Assembly: GCA_904501735.1 (NCBI GenBank)
Contig: CAJGBY010000009.1
Span: 1 to 64,000, forward strand
Length of the DNA stretch: 64,000 nt
From: an uncultured Muribaculaceae bacterium
GTDB lineage: Bacteria; Bacteroidota; Bacteroidia; Bacteroidales; Muribaculaceae
Direction: 5' to 3'
This document shows, piece after piece, positions 35,722 through 44,466 of the stretch. The notes under the pieces were generated by a model, which was not told where the DNA came from, did no database searches, and saw only the letters and a list, made by a program, of their open reading frames with translations. Made by a program: the position numbers and the translations under genes. Position 1 is the first letter of the stretch; each line of letters starts with the position of its first letter.

Positions 35722-35756
35722 AAGCTCGGCGACAATGTCGTCGAGCTTATTTTTTA
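35722..35756 (+). terminator. Terminator of the starch-binding-like protein gene
   Basis: A 12-bp stem (AAGCTCGGCGAC with GTCGTCGAGCTT, one G-U) with a 3-base loop, followed by ATTTTTT. Shares its stem with the terminator of the divergent tail-bearing gene. Confidence 0.9.
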
Positions 35757-35773
35757 CCCTATATAATACAATC

Positions 35774-35806
35774 AAAAAGTGCCCACTTCTATGAAGTGAG
35801 CACTTT
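35774..35806 (-). terminator. Terminator of the psd-pssA-DUF4834 unit
   Basis: AAAGTGC/GCACTTT plus CACTTC/GAAGTG form a 14-position stem with one mismatch; five T follow on the minus strand. Confidence 0.8.
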
Positions 35807-35846
35807 GTTATATTGGGTTTCCATTTCTCAATCTTTAGAAGATTGA

Positions 35847-36200
35847 TTATTTCACATCTTCGTACTTTGCATCGGTGTAGTGAGGTCCTGAAGTTGATGA
35901 AGATTGATTGTTGCTATCATCGGTTGAAGACTTGCGATCGCTTGAAATAACTTCATATTCAGCATCTTCACTCTTGTTCTTTAAAAATTCGATGGCTCGG
36001 CGCTTTTTTTCTTCCTTTTCGGCGTTATGTGCCTGTTGTTGAGATTGTTGAGCTTGTCGCTCGTATTGTTGTTCATACTGCTGTTGTTGCTGCGAAAAAG
36101 CCTTCTTGACTTGATGCACCGAACGCCATACAGAGAATATCACTCTAAGTAAAGGGAAGAGTATAAAAACGAATAATAAAAATAATAATAGGCTCATCAT
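35847..36200 (-). CDS. DUF4834 family small membrane protein
   Basis: A 117-residue protein with one N-terminal membrane helix (residues ~3-24), a Gln-rich helical stretch (QQQQQYEQQYERQAQQSQQQ) likely to form a coiled coil, and a charged, Ser-rich tail. Length and layout match the DUF4834 family, limited to Bacteroidetes and of unknown function. It is the last gene of a unit with psd and pssA, which suggests a membrane-related role. Confidence 0.75.
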   Translation of the reverse strand: MMSLLLFLLFVFILFPLLRVIFSVWRSVHQVKKAFSQQQQQYEQQYERQAQQSQQQAHNAEKEEKKRRAIEFLKNKSEDAEYEVISSDRKSSTDDSNNQSSSTSGPHYTDAKYEDVK

Positions 36201-36254
36201 ACAAAATAAACTTAAGTTGATAAATGTGTTTTCTTATCTATTTAGGGTTGTATT

Positions 36255-36950
36255 CTATCTCACACAGAATGAAAGGATAGCATAAGCAGCAACAGCATAA
36301 AATAGACCTGTTACTCCCATTGTGCTCAAAAGTGCTACCACAATCGCTACAAGTAAATAGCGATACCAGTTGCTCTTGATACCGAAATTCTTCATCTTGA
36401 AGCTGAACATAGGCATATTACATACCATAAACCAGCCAAGCGCCAAGATCAACAGATATACTGCGAAATTCATACTATCACGCTCGTAGCACATATTTAC
36501 ATATCCCAACCAGAAAATAGCATTAGCAGGGATTGGAAGCCCCTTAAATGTGGTTGTTTGAGTAGTATCGACATTGAATTTAGCAAGACGCAATGCACCA
36601 AACACAGCAATCAAAAATGCTGAATAATTGGCCACATCACCAGGGTTGAAATGCTCCATAGCGGCATACAAAAGCATAGCTGGAGCAAGTCCAAAGCTCA
36701 CACAGTCGCTAAGAGAGTCGAGTTCTTTGCCTATAGACGACACCGAATTGAGCAGGCGCGCCACAAGACCGTCGCAAAAATCAAACATTGCAGCAAGCAC
36801 AATAAAGATAAATGCTACTTGATAGCTTGTAAGATTGCCCACAGGCTCATTACCCTTCAACGCAAACACACACGCCATAGCACCTGCAAACAGATTGAGG
36901 CAAGTGATTGTGTTAGGAATATTATTTCGGATTGCTTTAAATGGGTTCAT
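36255..36950 (-). CDS. pssA: CDP-diacylglycerol-serine O-phosphatidyltransferase
   Basis: A 231-residue multi-pass membrane enzyme that makes phosphatidylserine. The CDP-alcohol transferase signature is seen as DFCDGLVARLLNSVSSIGKELDSLSD near residue 57-82 (D-G-A-R-G-D-D pattern). About seven hydrophobic segments follow. It lies 13 bases after psd, which decarboxylates its product to phosphatidylethanolamine, the main Bacteroidetes phospholipid. Confidence 0.95.
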   Translation of the reverse strand: MNPFKAIRNNIPNTITCLNLFAGAMACVFALKGNEPVGNLTSYQVAFIFIVLAAMFDFCDGLVARLLNSVSSIGKELDSLSDCVSFGLAPAMLLYAAMEHFNPGDVANYSAFLIAVFGALRLAKFNVDTTQTTTFKGLPIPANAIFWLGYVNMCYERDSMNFAVYLLILALGWFMVCNMPMFSFKMKNFGIKSNWYRYLLVAIVVALLSTMGVTGLFYAVAAYAILSFCVR

Positions 36951-36963
36951 TCTTGCAGATTTA

Positions 36964-37629
36964 TTATTTCAAGCGAGCTATTTCGGTGATACCTCCTACA
37001 GTCTTATCACCAAGTTTAGCAAAAATTTCACTATCTAGAGGCAAATAAATATCGACACGCGAGCCAAATTTTATAAATCCTATTTGGTCGTCGATATACA
37101 CTCTTTCACCTTGTTCGGGATAGGTTACAATGCGTCGTGCAATAGCTCCAGCCACTTGACGCACAAGCACTTCGTGTCCGCCATCGGTTTCGATAACGAT
37201 AGTAGAGCGCTCATTCTCGGTGCTCGACTTAGGAAGATATGCGTTGAGATAGCGACCTGCGTGGTGTGTTACATACTTTACAACTCCTTCCACAGGCACC
37301 CAGTTGGCGTGCACATTGAAAACAGTCATAAATATCGACACTTGCATCACATTTCGCTTGAGATACTCAGGTTCATACACTTCTTCGAGTGCAACTACAG
37401 TACCATCGACCGATGCTAATACAGCGTTTTTCTTTTCACCCTTGAAGTGGCGTCGTGGCGAGCGGAAGAAATTCACCACAAATAAGAATAGGATTCCTGA
37501 AATGGTAGCAAAAACGATAGGCACCATTTTGTAGCTTATAAATAGGAATGCAAGACCGTTAAATATCACAAGGATAAATAACAGCATTATTATAATATTG
37601 GTTCCTTCACGATGAATTTTTACTCTCAT
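36964..37629 (-). CDS. psd: Phosphatidylserine decarboxylase, small archaeal-type
   Basis: A 221-residue protein of the short, archaeal-like PSD type. Two membrane helices lie at ~12-52, followed by FFRSPRRHF, SVDGTVVALEEV near 75, FMTVFNVHANWVP near 100 and FIKFGSRVDIYLP near 190; the Gly-Ser in the last motif is the self-cleavage site that generates the pyruvoyl group. It converts phosphatidylserine to phosphatidylethanolamine in the inner membrane. First gene of the unit with pssA and DUF4834; has its own promoter. Confidence 0.95.
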   Translation of the reverse strand: MRVKIHREGTNIIIMLLFILVIFNGLAFLFISYKMVPIVFATISGILFLFVVNFFRSPRRHFKGEKKNAVLASVDGTVVALEEVYEPEYLKRNVMQVSIFMTVFNVHANWVPVEGVVKYVTHHAGRYLNAYLPKSSTENERSTIVIETDGGHEVLVRQVAGAIARRIVTYPEQGERVYIDDQIGFIKFGSRVDIYLPLDSEIFAKLGDKTVGGITEIARLK

Positions 37630-37656
37630 TACAGTAAATATAGTTTAATCCAACGA

Positions 37657-37687
37657 CAAAGATAGCATTTTTCCCTTAAAACACAAA
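37657..37687 (-). promoter_or_regulatory. psd promoter (TTTG, 19 bases, TATCTTTG)
   Basis: A full-match Bacteroidetes promoter on the minus strand, 28 bases before the psd ATG. Its -33 site touches the foot of the yebC terminator. Confidence 0.8.
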
Positions 37688-37714
37688 AAAAAGGCGCATT
37701 GTGCGCCTTTTTTA
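37686..37714. terminator. yebC terminator
   Basis: AAGGCGCA and TGCGCCTT with flanking A and T runs make a long stem with a 3-base loop; it ends yebC transcription just before the psd promoter. Confidence 0.9.
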
Positions 37715-37741
37715 TAAATTAATCTGAAATAATCGAGTTGA

Positions 37742-38461
37742 TTATTCTTCTTCCTTCATATTGTGGAATACATTTTGAACATCGTCGTCGTCTTCAAACT
37801 TTTCAAGAAGTTTTTCAAGGACTTCGCGTTGTTCAGCAGTAACATCCTTCAAATCGTTAGGAATGCGAACGAATTCAGAACTTTCAATTTCGAAACCATT
37901 GTCTTCAAGGTACTTTTGAATGTTTGAGTTTTCTTCAAACGCACCAGAAAGTACAATTGCATCTTCATCTTGTTCTACTTCATCAACACCGTAGTCGATT
38001 AGTTCAAGTTCAAGATCTTCAACCGATACACCTTCTTTAGCCTTGATGCGGAACACACATTTGTGTTCAAACAAGAAAGAAAGGCTACCACTTGTACCAA
38101 GGCTACCATTAAACTTGTTGAAGTAGCTACGCACATTAGCAACAGTACGAGTATTGTTGTCGGTAGCAGCTTCTACAAGGATAGCGATACCGAAAGGACC
38201 GTATCCTTCGTATACTATTTCTTTATAATCAGAAGCGTCCTTATCTGTTGCTTTCTTAATAGCACGCTCGATAGTATCTTTTGGCATATTAGCCGCTTTT
38301 GCATTAGCAAGAAGCGCACGAAGACGAGAGTTACCAGAAGGATCAGGACCACCCGACTTTACACAGATAGTGATTTCCTTACCGATACGGGTAAATGTGC
38401 GTGACATATTTCCCCAGCGTTTTAGCTTTCTTGCTTTGCGAAATTCAAATGCTCTTCCCAT
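37742..38461 (-). CDS. YebC/PmpR family DNA-binding or translation factor
   Basis: A 239-residue protein of normal size. Hallmarks: RAFEFRKARKLKRWGNMSRTFTRIGKEI at the start, GGPDPSGNSRLRALLANAKAANMPKDTIERAIKKA near 37, and YEGYGPFGIAILVEAATDNNTRTVANVRSYFNK near 85. The family includes proposed transcription regulators, and recent work links members to relief of ribosome stalling; which applies here is unknown. It lies 47 bases after pheT... that is, downstream of it on the same strand side order pheT is upstream-separate; the gene ends in its own terminator. Confidence 0.92.
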   Translation of the reverse strand: MGRAFEFRKARKLKRWGNMSRTFTRIGKEITICVKSGGPDPSGNSRLRALLANAKAANMPKDTIERAIKKATDKDASDYKEIVYEGYGPFGIAILVEAATDNNTRTVANVRSYFNKFNGSLGTSGSLSFLFEHKCVFRIKAKEGVSVEDLELELIDYGVDEVEQDEDAIVLSGAFEENSNIQKYLEDNGFEIESSEFVRIPNDLKDVTAEQREVLEKLLEKFEDDDDVQNVFHNMKEEE

Positions 38462-38508
38462 AAGTTGTATTATGTTATTTATTTGTTTTTTATTGTATTC
38501 TATTAAAA

Positions 38509-40971
38509 TTAGCGAAGTTTTGCACCCACTTCACGCTCAAGGTTAGCAATAATCTTGTTCATTACGCTATCGATTTGCTTATCTTGAAGAGTCTTTTCAG
38601 TATCTTGAAGAGTTACGCTAATAGCATAAGACTTCTTGCCAGCTTCAAGATTCTTACCTTCGTAAACATCAAACAAGCTCACACCTTGAAGAAGTTTCTT
38701 TTCGGAAGCCTTCACCACCTTTTCGATTTGCGCGAAAGTAACAGCTTGGTCAACAAGTAGAGCCAAGTCGCGTTTCACTGGTTGAGTCTTAGGAAGGTCG
38801 GTGAAAGTAACCTTCTTCTTAGCTGCCAATTTAACGATTGCGTCCCAATTGAATTCTGCAAAGAATACTGGTTGTTCGATATCCATCTTCTTCAATAGAG
38901 CATACTTCACTACGCCAAGAGCACCAACAGCCTTACCACCACGATTAGTGATGTCAAGTTTAGCCGAGAATACATCGTCGCTTGCTTGTGTCATAACAAG
39001 TTCGCCTGCTGTAACACCAAGACGAGCAAACATATTTTCAACTACAGCCTTAAGGTCGTACACAGTTACTGCAGTTTCCTTCTTAGCCCAGTTGCCTTCC
39101 ACATCATTACCAGTCATCCAAATGCCAAGAGATGTGTGTTCTGAGTAAGGAGCAAGCACCTTTTCGCTTTGGTCGGCTTCAGGATTGAATTGGTAAACAT
39201 TACCAAATTCGTACATCTTCAAGTTAGCCTTGCGACGATTGATGTTGTGAGCAATACTTTCAAGACCACCGAAAAGCAATGTTTGACGCATTACATTAAG
39301 GTCGTTGCTCAATGGATTCATTAGCTTCACACAATTAGCCACTGGGAATGCAGCAAGGCCAGTGTAATAGCCTTCGGCAGTGAGCGAATTGTTCATTATT
39401 TCGTTAAAACCACACGCAGTCAATTGTTCTGCGATAAGTTTTTGAAGATCGTTCTTGATGTCGGTTATAGTCTTGTAAGACAAGTTGCTACGCACACTTT
39501 CATCAAATTCCACATTGTTGTAACCATATACACGCAAGATGTCTTCCACAACATCACAAGGGCGTTGCACATCTACGCGATAAGTAGGAACAAGAAGTTC
39601 AAGTTCAGTCTCAGTTTCCTTAGCAATTTGGATTTCAAGACTATTCAAGATGCTCTTGATAGTTTCGGCAGGAATTTCCTTACCGATAAGAGAGTGAACA
39701 TAGTCATATTTCAATGTAACAGGGAATGCTGGGAATTCCACAGCCTTCTTGTCAACAATTTCACCACAGATTTCACCACCAGCAATTTCCTTGATAAGAA
39801 GAGCAGCTACCTTAAGGTTGTAAACCACATCGTTAGGATCAATACCACGTTCGAAGTGGAATGAAGCGTCGGTGTTCAAACCGAAACGGCGAGCAGTCTT
39901 ACGAATCCAAGTTGGGTGGAAGTAAGCCGATTCAAGGAAGATATCAGTAGTTTGTTCAGTAACGCCAGAATCAAGACCACCAAATACACCACCGATACAC
40001 ATAGGTACTTCGGCGTTGCAAATCATCAAGTCGCGATCGCTAAGAGTGCGTTCCACCTCATCAAGAGTAACTAACTTAGTACCTTCGGCAACTGTTTTTA
40101 CAATCACCTTGTCGCCAGTAACCTTAGCAAGGTCGAAGCAGTGCAAAGGTTGACCAAGACCAAGCAATACAAAGTTGGTGATGTCGACGATATTGTTGAT
40201 TGGGCGTTGACCGATAGCTGTCAAATAGTTGCGAAGCCATTCAGGACTTTCTTGCACCTTCACATTGCGGATAGTAACACCACAATAACGAGGACAAGCT
40301 TCAGTGTTTTCTACAACCACTTCTACTGCACCATCGTTGCGGTCGCTCTTGAAAGCGTCAACTGATGGACGGCGAAGATTACCTGGAGTGCTGTGTACAT
40401 TAAGCCAAGCCGCAAGGTCGCGAGCCACTCCATAGTGTGAACCACCATCGATACGGTTAGGAGTCAAATCCACTTCAAGTACATAGTCGTCCTTTATATT
40501 GAAGTAATCCTTGGCAAGAGTACCAGCAGGCACATCGTTAGGAAGAACGATGATACCGTCGTGTGAAGTACCAACACCAATTTCGTCTTCGGCGCAAATC
40601 ATACCGAATGATTCAACACCGCGGATTTTTGATTTCTTAATAGCAAATTCCTTGTCACCATCGTAAAGTTTAGTACCAACAGTAGCCACAACCACATGTT
40701 GACCAGCAGCAACATTAGGAGCACCACACACGATTTGTGTTGGGTTTCCGTCGCCAAGGTTTACTGTAGTGATGTGTAGGTGGTCGCTATCAGGGTGGTT
40801 TTCGCAAGTAAGCACTTCGCCTACCACGATACCTTCAAGACCGCCTTTGATTGTTTCCACTTTCTCGATAGTTCCACATTCAAGACCAAGTGAAGTGAGC
40901 GCTGCGCCCAATTCCTCTGGTGTGAGGTTGAAATCAACATATTCTTTCAACCAGTTATAAGATATATTCAT
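38509..40971 (-). CDS. pheT: Phenylalanine-tRNA ligase beta subunit
   Basis: An 820-residue beta subunit of normal length. It contains the tRNA-binding EMAP/OB domain (residues ~40-155, VGEVLTCENHPDSDHLHITTVNLGD), the B3/B4 editing region (PRYCGVTIRNVKV, GQRPINNIVDITNFVLLGLGQPLHCFD near 255), the B5 domain, the inactive synthetase-like core (LMNPLSNDLNVMRQTLLFGGLES near 570), and the C-terminal ferredoxin-like anticodon-binding domain (PKTQPVKRDLALLVDQAVTFAQIEKVV). It works with PheS, which is not in the window, so the two subunit genes are unlinked here. yebC follows 47 bases downstream on the same strand. Confidence 0.97.
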   Translation of the reverse strand: MNISYNWLKEYVDFNLTPEELGAALTSLGLECGTIEKVETIKGGLEGIVVGEVLTCENHPDSDHLHITTVNLGDGNPTQIVCGAPNVAAGQHVVVATVGTKLYDGDKEFAIKKSKIRGVESFGMICAEDEIGVGTSHDGIIVLPNDVPAGTLAKDYFNIKDDYVLEVDLTPNRIDGGSHYGVARDLAAWLNVHSTPGNLRRPSVDAFKSDRNDGAVEVVVENTEACPRYCGVTIRNVKVQESPEWLRNYLTAIGQRPINNIVDITNFVLLGLGQPLHCFDLAKVTGDKVIVKTVAEGTKLVTLDEVERTLSDRDLMICNAEVPMCIGGVFGGLDSGVTEQTTDIFLESAYFHPTWIRKTARRFGLNTDASFHFERGIDPNDVVYNLKVAALLIKEIAGGEICGEIVDKKAVEFPAFPVTLKYDYVHSLIGKEIPAETIKSILNSLEIQIAKETETELELLVPTYRVDVQRPCDVVEDILRVYGYNNVEFDESVRSNLSYKTITDIKNDLQKLIAEQLTACGFNEIMNNSLTAEGYYTGLAAFPVANCVKLMNPLSNDLNVMRQTLLFGGLESIAHNINRRKANLKMYEFGNVYQFNPEADQSEKVLAPYSEHTSLGIWMTGNDVEGNWAKKETAVTVYDLKAVVENMFARLGVTAGELVMTQASDDVFSAKLDITNRGGKAVGALGVVKYALLKKMDIEQPVFFAEFNWDAIVKLAAKKKVTFTDLPKTQPVKRDLALLVDQAVTFAQIEKVVKASEKKLLQGVSLFDVYEGKNLEAGKKSYAISVTLQDTEKTLQDKQIDSVMNKIIANLEREVGAKLR

Positions 40972-41130
40972 AGTTTTGAGTGTATTATCGGTTGTTTACG
41001 GCTCGTGATGAGCCAATTCTCCAAAAATCGTACAAATTTACAAAGAAAATTTCACATTCCCTTATCAGGAGTTTTAATTTATCTTGGAAATATGTGATAA
41101 AGAACGATTTTTGTAATATCTAACCACAAT

Positions 41131-41163
41131 AAAAGAGGCAAAGAAAGTATTTTCCTTGCCTCT
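41131..41163 (-). terminator. Terminator of the FadL-type protein gene
   Basis: AGAGGCAA/TTGCCTCT plus GAAA/TTTC with one mismatch between; T run on the minus-strand side. Confidence 0.75.
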
Positions 41164-41190
41164 ATCAATTACGCTTATTTGTTAGGGTTG

Positions 41191-42840
41191 TTAAAATCGG
41201 TATCCCACAGAGCACACCAACTGACTATTGAAATCTCTCACTGTAGCCGAAGGTGCTGGAGTGAGTTTGTAGTTGGTTTCGTAAGAAGGCCCCATGTTGT
41301 AAGGAGTGAATGCACGGTATTCGCTTTCGCGCATCTTCAACGCAAAGGCAATGTCGGCATAAAATTTGCCTGCTCTAAATCCTGCACCTGCAGTGATGTA
41401 CTGAGTAGCCTTGTCGAATGTATAGGCAGCAGTGGTACCTGAAGTGTTAATAATCATCTCATCCTCAATAGCCATTTTTCTCACTGGCGAAGATTGATAA
41501 GCATATCCCAATCGCAAACTTACTGAAGGAAGTAGACGATATTCGGCACCAAGACGGAAAACATTCACCCCTTTGTAGTACACATCGATGTCATTGCTTG
41601 CATAAGGATCTTCGACATAGCTACCATTCATTTCTTCAAAGCTCAAATTCATAGCGTTGTACTCTATTCGCTCATAAGTGGCACTCAAAATAGCTTTTGA
41701 TCCCACTACTGTGGCAGCACTCAAATTAAGACTCCAAGGAGTACTTACTTTATATTTCACTACATCATAATAACCCTTGTTGGCATCTTCATATCCTGAA
41801 CGCACAAAAGAACCATTACTGCTAACTGTTTCATAATTAATGGTAGCTGTGGCTTCGTCTTTCAAATATAATTGAGTGGGAAGATGGAAACCTAAACCCA
41901 ATCTCAATTCATTGTAAGGTCGTGCAATAAGTCCAAAATCGAAATTCCAGCCTATACCACTTGTTTTCAGCCAGTTTTCAAGCCCCCAAGAAGCAGTACC
42001 TTTGTGGTCGCGTTCGCCATTTTTATTTTTCAATACAGAGGCATTGTTGATGCCTTCGCCATAATAGGTGTATTTATTGAAATTCACATCGGTAACACCT
42101 ACTCCAAGTCCCCAATAAACTACATTAGAGATGTTTCCACCGATATTGAGGTCGAACTCATTGATGCCACCCTCTTCGATCATTTCATATTCGCTGAAAC
42201 CCGAAGAATATTTGTTCATTAAACCGCCGAAATTATATCCCACACCATTACTATAGCTGTCGATAGGATTAATAATGTAGGAATTATAGGCCATAATGCT
42301 AAGCCAACGAGCATAAGAATCCTCATAAGGGTTGCCTAACACGGTATATTCCAAATCGTCGGTAGTACAGCCATCACTATTGGTGATAGAAGCCACATAA
42401 TTGGTCATCGAATTTTTAAGGTCGCTGATTTTGCCACCATATCTACGATTGAAACTTAATGGACGATGATATGATACCCCAAAATTGAAATAAGGCATCA
42501 ATCCTGAGTTTAATTTCAAACTACCCACATATCCCACCGAATTGATGTTGAATTTAGTTTGACTCATCTTTGATGATGTTTCTGGAGTCTCACTTTTTGT
42601 GGTCTGCATATCTAAACTTAGAGTCAATCCCACATCAGAGCTACGATACACCCCTATACCACCTGCATTCTGTTGGATAGCCGACATATCGCCACCCAAA
42701 GCACCGAAAGCCCCAGCCATCGACACAAATCGTGCAGTACCCTTAAGGTCGGTTTGTGCCATTGTGTAAGCATCAATTGCACTTTGTGCCGACATAAACA
42801 ACGGTATAGATAATATTATTGCGCTTAAAATTCTTCTCAT
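41191..42840 (-). CDS. OmpP1/FadL-type outer membrane protein
   Basis: A 549-residue exported protein (signal ends PLFMSA then QSAID). The N-terminal hatch-like segment (AYTMAQTDLKGTARFVSMAGAFGALGGDMSAIQQNAGGIGVYRSSDVGLTL) is the typical opening of Bacteroidetes FadL/OmpP1-like proteins, often called hemin receptors. Alternating strands fill the rest, and the C-terminus ends in an aromatic (SVGYRF) as outer membrane barrels do. It is inferred to be a barrel for hydrophobic solutes; the substrate is unknown. The gene is followed by its own terminator. Confidence 0.85.
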   Translation of the reverse strand: MRRILSAIILSIPLFMSAQSAIDAYTMAQTDLKGTARFVSMAGAFGALGGDMSAIQQNAGGIGVYRSSDVGLTLSLDMQTTKSETPETSSKMSQTKFNINSVGYVGSLKLNSGLMPYFNFGVSYHRPLSFNRRYGGKISDLKNSMTNYVASITNSDGCTTDDLEYTVLGNPYEDSYARWLSIMAYNSYIINPIDSYSNGVGYNFGGLMNKYSSGFSEYEMIEEGGINEFDLNIGGNISNVVYWGLGVGVTDVNFNKYTYYGEGINNASVLKNKNGERDHKGTASWGLENWLKTSGIGWNFDFGLIARPYNELRLGLGFHLPTQLYLKDEATATINYETVSSNGSFVRSGYEDANKGYYDVVKYKVSTPWSLNLSAATVVGSKAILSATYERIEYNAMNLSFEEMNGSYVEDPYASNDIDVYYKGVNVFRLGAEYRLLPSVSLRLGYAYQSSPVRKMAIEDEMIINTSGTTAAYTFDKATQYITAGAGFRAGKFYADIAFALKMRESEYRAFTPYNMGPSYETNYKLTPAPSATVRDFNSQLVCSVGYRF

Positions 42841-42878
42841 AATAATTAGTTTATATTGTTATCTCAAAATAGATTTTA

Positions 42879-44264
42879 TTAATCACATATATAGGTGGTT
42901 GTGTAGGTGTTATATATACCACGCACCACAAGCATGTTTTCGGTCAAATATAGTATCTCTTTAGAAGTAGCTGATATCGAACCATTATGCGAAATTACTA
43001 TATATTTCCCGTTTTTTTGTTTTTTAGCAGCATCTTCATGCGAAAAAGTTACTGAAAAATGATCGGACAAATAAAAATCGTTATAAATAAATTCGTTCTT
43101 ACCGATTATTCTGTTGTCGGTTGTTTTTCTCCAAGGACCCACAAATTGAGTCTCGGTGAAATATATCGCTCCACTATATGATCTTTTACGATTATCATAA
43201 CGGTCGTATCTATCACGCTGAATGCGCCATTGCTTGCCCACAAGTTTGTCGAGCATCGAAGTGGTGTCGGGAGTTTGCTTGGTTGTAGATGCCAGTTTGA
43301 TATTCTCCCCATTGGCAGGATAAACACATTCGAGTAGCATAGTATCGGCACATAGTGATTTTATTTCGTAGGTCATGATGTTCACCACACCATTTTCCTT
43401 AATGTGATTTACGATGTATCGCCCTTGATCTTTTTTATCCTTTTTAGAATAATCAAAAGAGCTATCGACCTCATCACTAAAATAATATTCGCCTATAATC
43501 CAATAAGGGAAGTCGGTGCGTCGATTTTCGCCCAAAACGCACTTTTCCATATATCCATAAGGTTCGTAACGATACTCATATCGTGTGGGCTCGCCAGTCT
43601 TTTCATCTATGCACGCCCAAGTTTTATTCAACAGCTTTTCGCTTGGTGAAAGTTCGTCTTGAGCAATCGATAAATCGTCGCTCTCGGCAACAAAAAACTT
43701 TTTTAAATCCTTTCCACCCACAACTTCGGTATAGTCCAAATTATCATTTGAAATATTGTTGATGAGCATACTGATGGCTTGTGAAGGATTGTTCGCACTC
43801 TGAAGCACGATGTACTTTCCGTTATCTGTTTTGCCCACCTTAGTGCTATCAAACTTGGTTTCATATTTATTGGACAAATAGAACTTTTGAATGCGTTCCG
43901 AGATGTTTCCACTTTGATCTATACCCACAATAATGCGATGAGTGAAAGTGAACTCAGTATAATAATTGCCATTAATGCTCATAGTTAGAGGATTGAACTC
44001 ACACCACTTTTTGCAAATAAGTTTACCAATAACGGTTTTCTTGCTTAGTTGCGATAGATGGTATTTAAGCGAATTGTCTCTAAATTCACTTAATTTCTTT
44101 TGAAATTCTTCAGGTGATTGGAGTGTATTATCACTATTTTGTATAACAATTTCCGGTTGCGATTTTTTCGATTTTCGGTCGACACTATAGTAGATGTCGT
44201 CGGCCATAACCGACACACAACTCAACACAAATGCAACTGTTAGAAATAATGCTTTACCTTTCAT
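42879..44264 (-). CDS. Secreted protein of three internal repeats, unknown function
   Basis: A 461-residue exported protein (signal ends CVSVMA then DDIYY). The mature part is built of three ~125-residue units at about 75-195, 210-325 and 340-461. Each opens with a [I/L]xxKxW motif (LICKKWCEF, LLNKTWACI, LVGKQWRIQ), then I[VI]G near the middle, then FYLS/YYFS/FYLS, a KFDSTKV/SFDYSKK/TFSHEDA stretch, and GKYIV/GRYIV/GKYIV. This looks like a tandem lipocalin-like or beta-barrel fold, but no named family was recognised. Its promoter carries the same 38-base element as the secreted protein gene at 17.9-18.6 kb. Confidence 0.72.
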   Translation of the reverse strand: MKGKALFLTVAFVLSCVSVMADDIYYSVDRKSKKSQPEIVIQNSDNTLQSPEEFQKKLSEFRDNSLKYHLSQLSKKTVIGKLICKKWCEFNPLTMSINGNYYTEFTFTHRIIVGIDQSGNISERIQKFYLSNKYETKFDSTKVGKTDNGKYIVLQSANNPSQAISMLINNISNDNLDYTEVVGGKDLKKFFVAESDDLSIAQDELSPSEKLLNKTWACIDEKTGEPTRYEYRYEPYGYMEKCVLGENRRTDFPYWIIGEYYFSDEVDSSFDYSKKDKKDQGRYIVNHIKENGVVNIMTYEIKSLCADTMLLECVYPANGENIKLASTTKQTPDTTSMLDKLVGKQWRIQRDRYDRYDNRKRSYSGAIYFTETQFVGPWRKTTDNRIIGKNEFIYNDFYLSDHFSVTFSHEDAAKKQKNGKYIVISHNGSISATSKEILYLTENMLVVRGIYNTYTTTYICD

Positions 44265-44293
44265 AAAATAATGTTTTTGAGATTTTCTTTCTG

Positions 44294-44326
44294 CAAAATT
44301 AATATGCGATAATAGCTAAAAACAAG
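44294..44326 (-). promoter_or_regulatory. Promoter of the triple-repeat gene (TTG, 21 bases, TAATTTTG)
   Basis: CTTG, 21 bases, TAATTTTG on the minus strand, 29 bases before the ATG. The spacing to the 38-base element equals that in the other copy. Confidence 0.65.
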
Positions 44327-44360
44327 AAAAATAGTACGCAAAAAGTACGCAAATGCACTT
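44323..44360 (-). repeat. 38-base promoter-proximal element, copy 2
   Basis: Differs from the element at 18642-18679 at one position. On the minus strand two TTGCGTAC units spaced 11 bases lie directly upstream of the -33 site; just beyond, GCGTACGC (44361-44368) is a further, palindromic unit. Confidence 0.7.
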
Positions 44361-44404
44361 GCGTACGCTATTTTGGTGTTTTTTTTACAAAAAAATAGTC
44401 TATA

Positions 44405-44443
44405 AACAAAAAAGTTGCATTGAAATCGTTCAATGCAACTTTT
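44405..44443 (-). terminator. Terminator of the shorter amidase gene
   Basis: A 14-bp perfect stem (AAAAGTTGCATTGA with TCAATGCAACTTTT) with a 6-base loop; T run continues on the minus-strand side. Confidence 0.9.
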
Positions 44444-44466
44444 GATGAGTGTATCAAGAAAAAATC

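Noticed and set aside
40998..41016. GGCTC/GAGCC hairpin in the pheT leader as an attenuator
   Set aside because: Only a 5-bp stem, no T run and no Phe-rich leader peptide seen.
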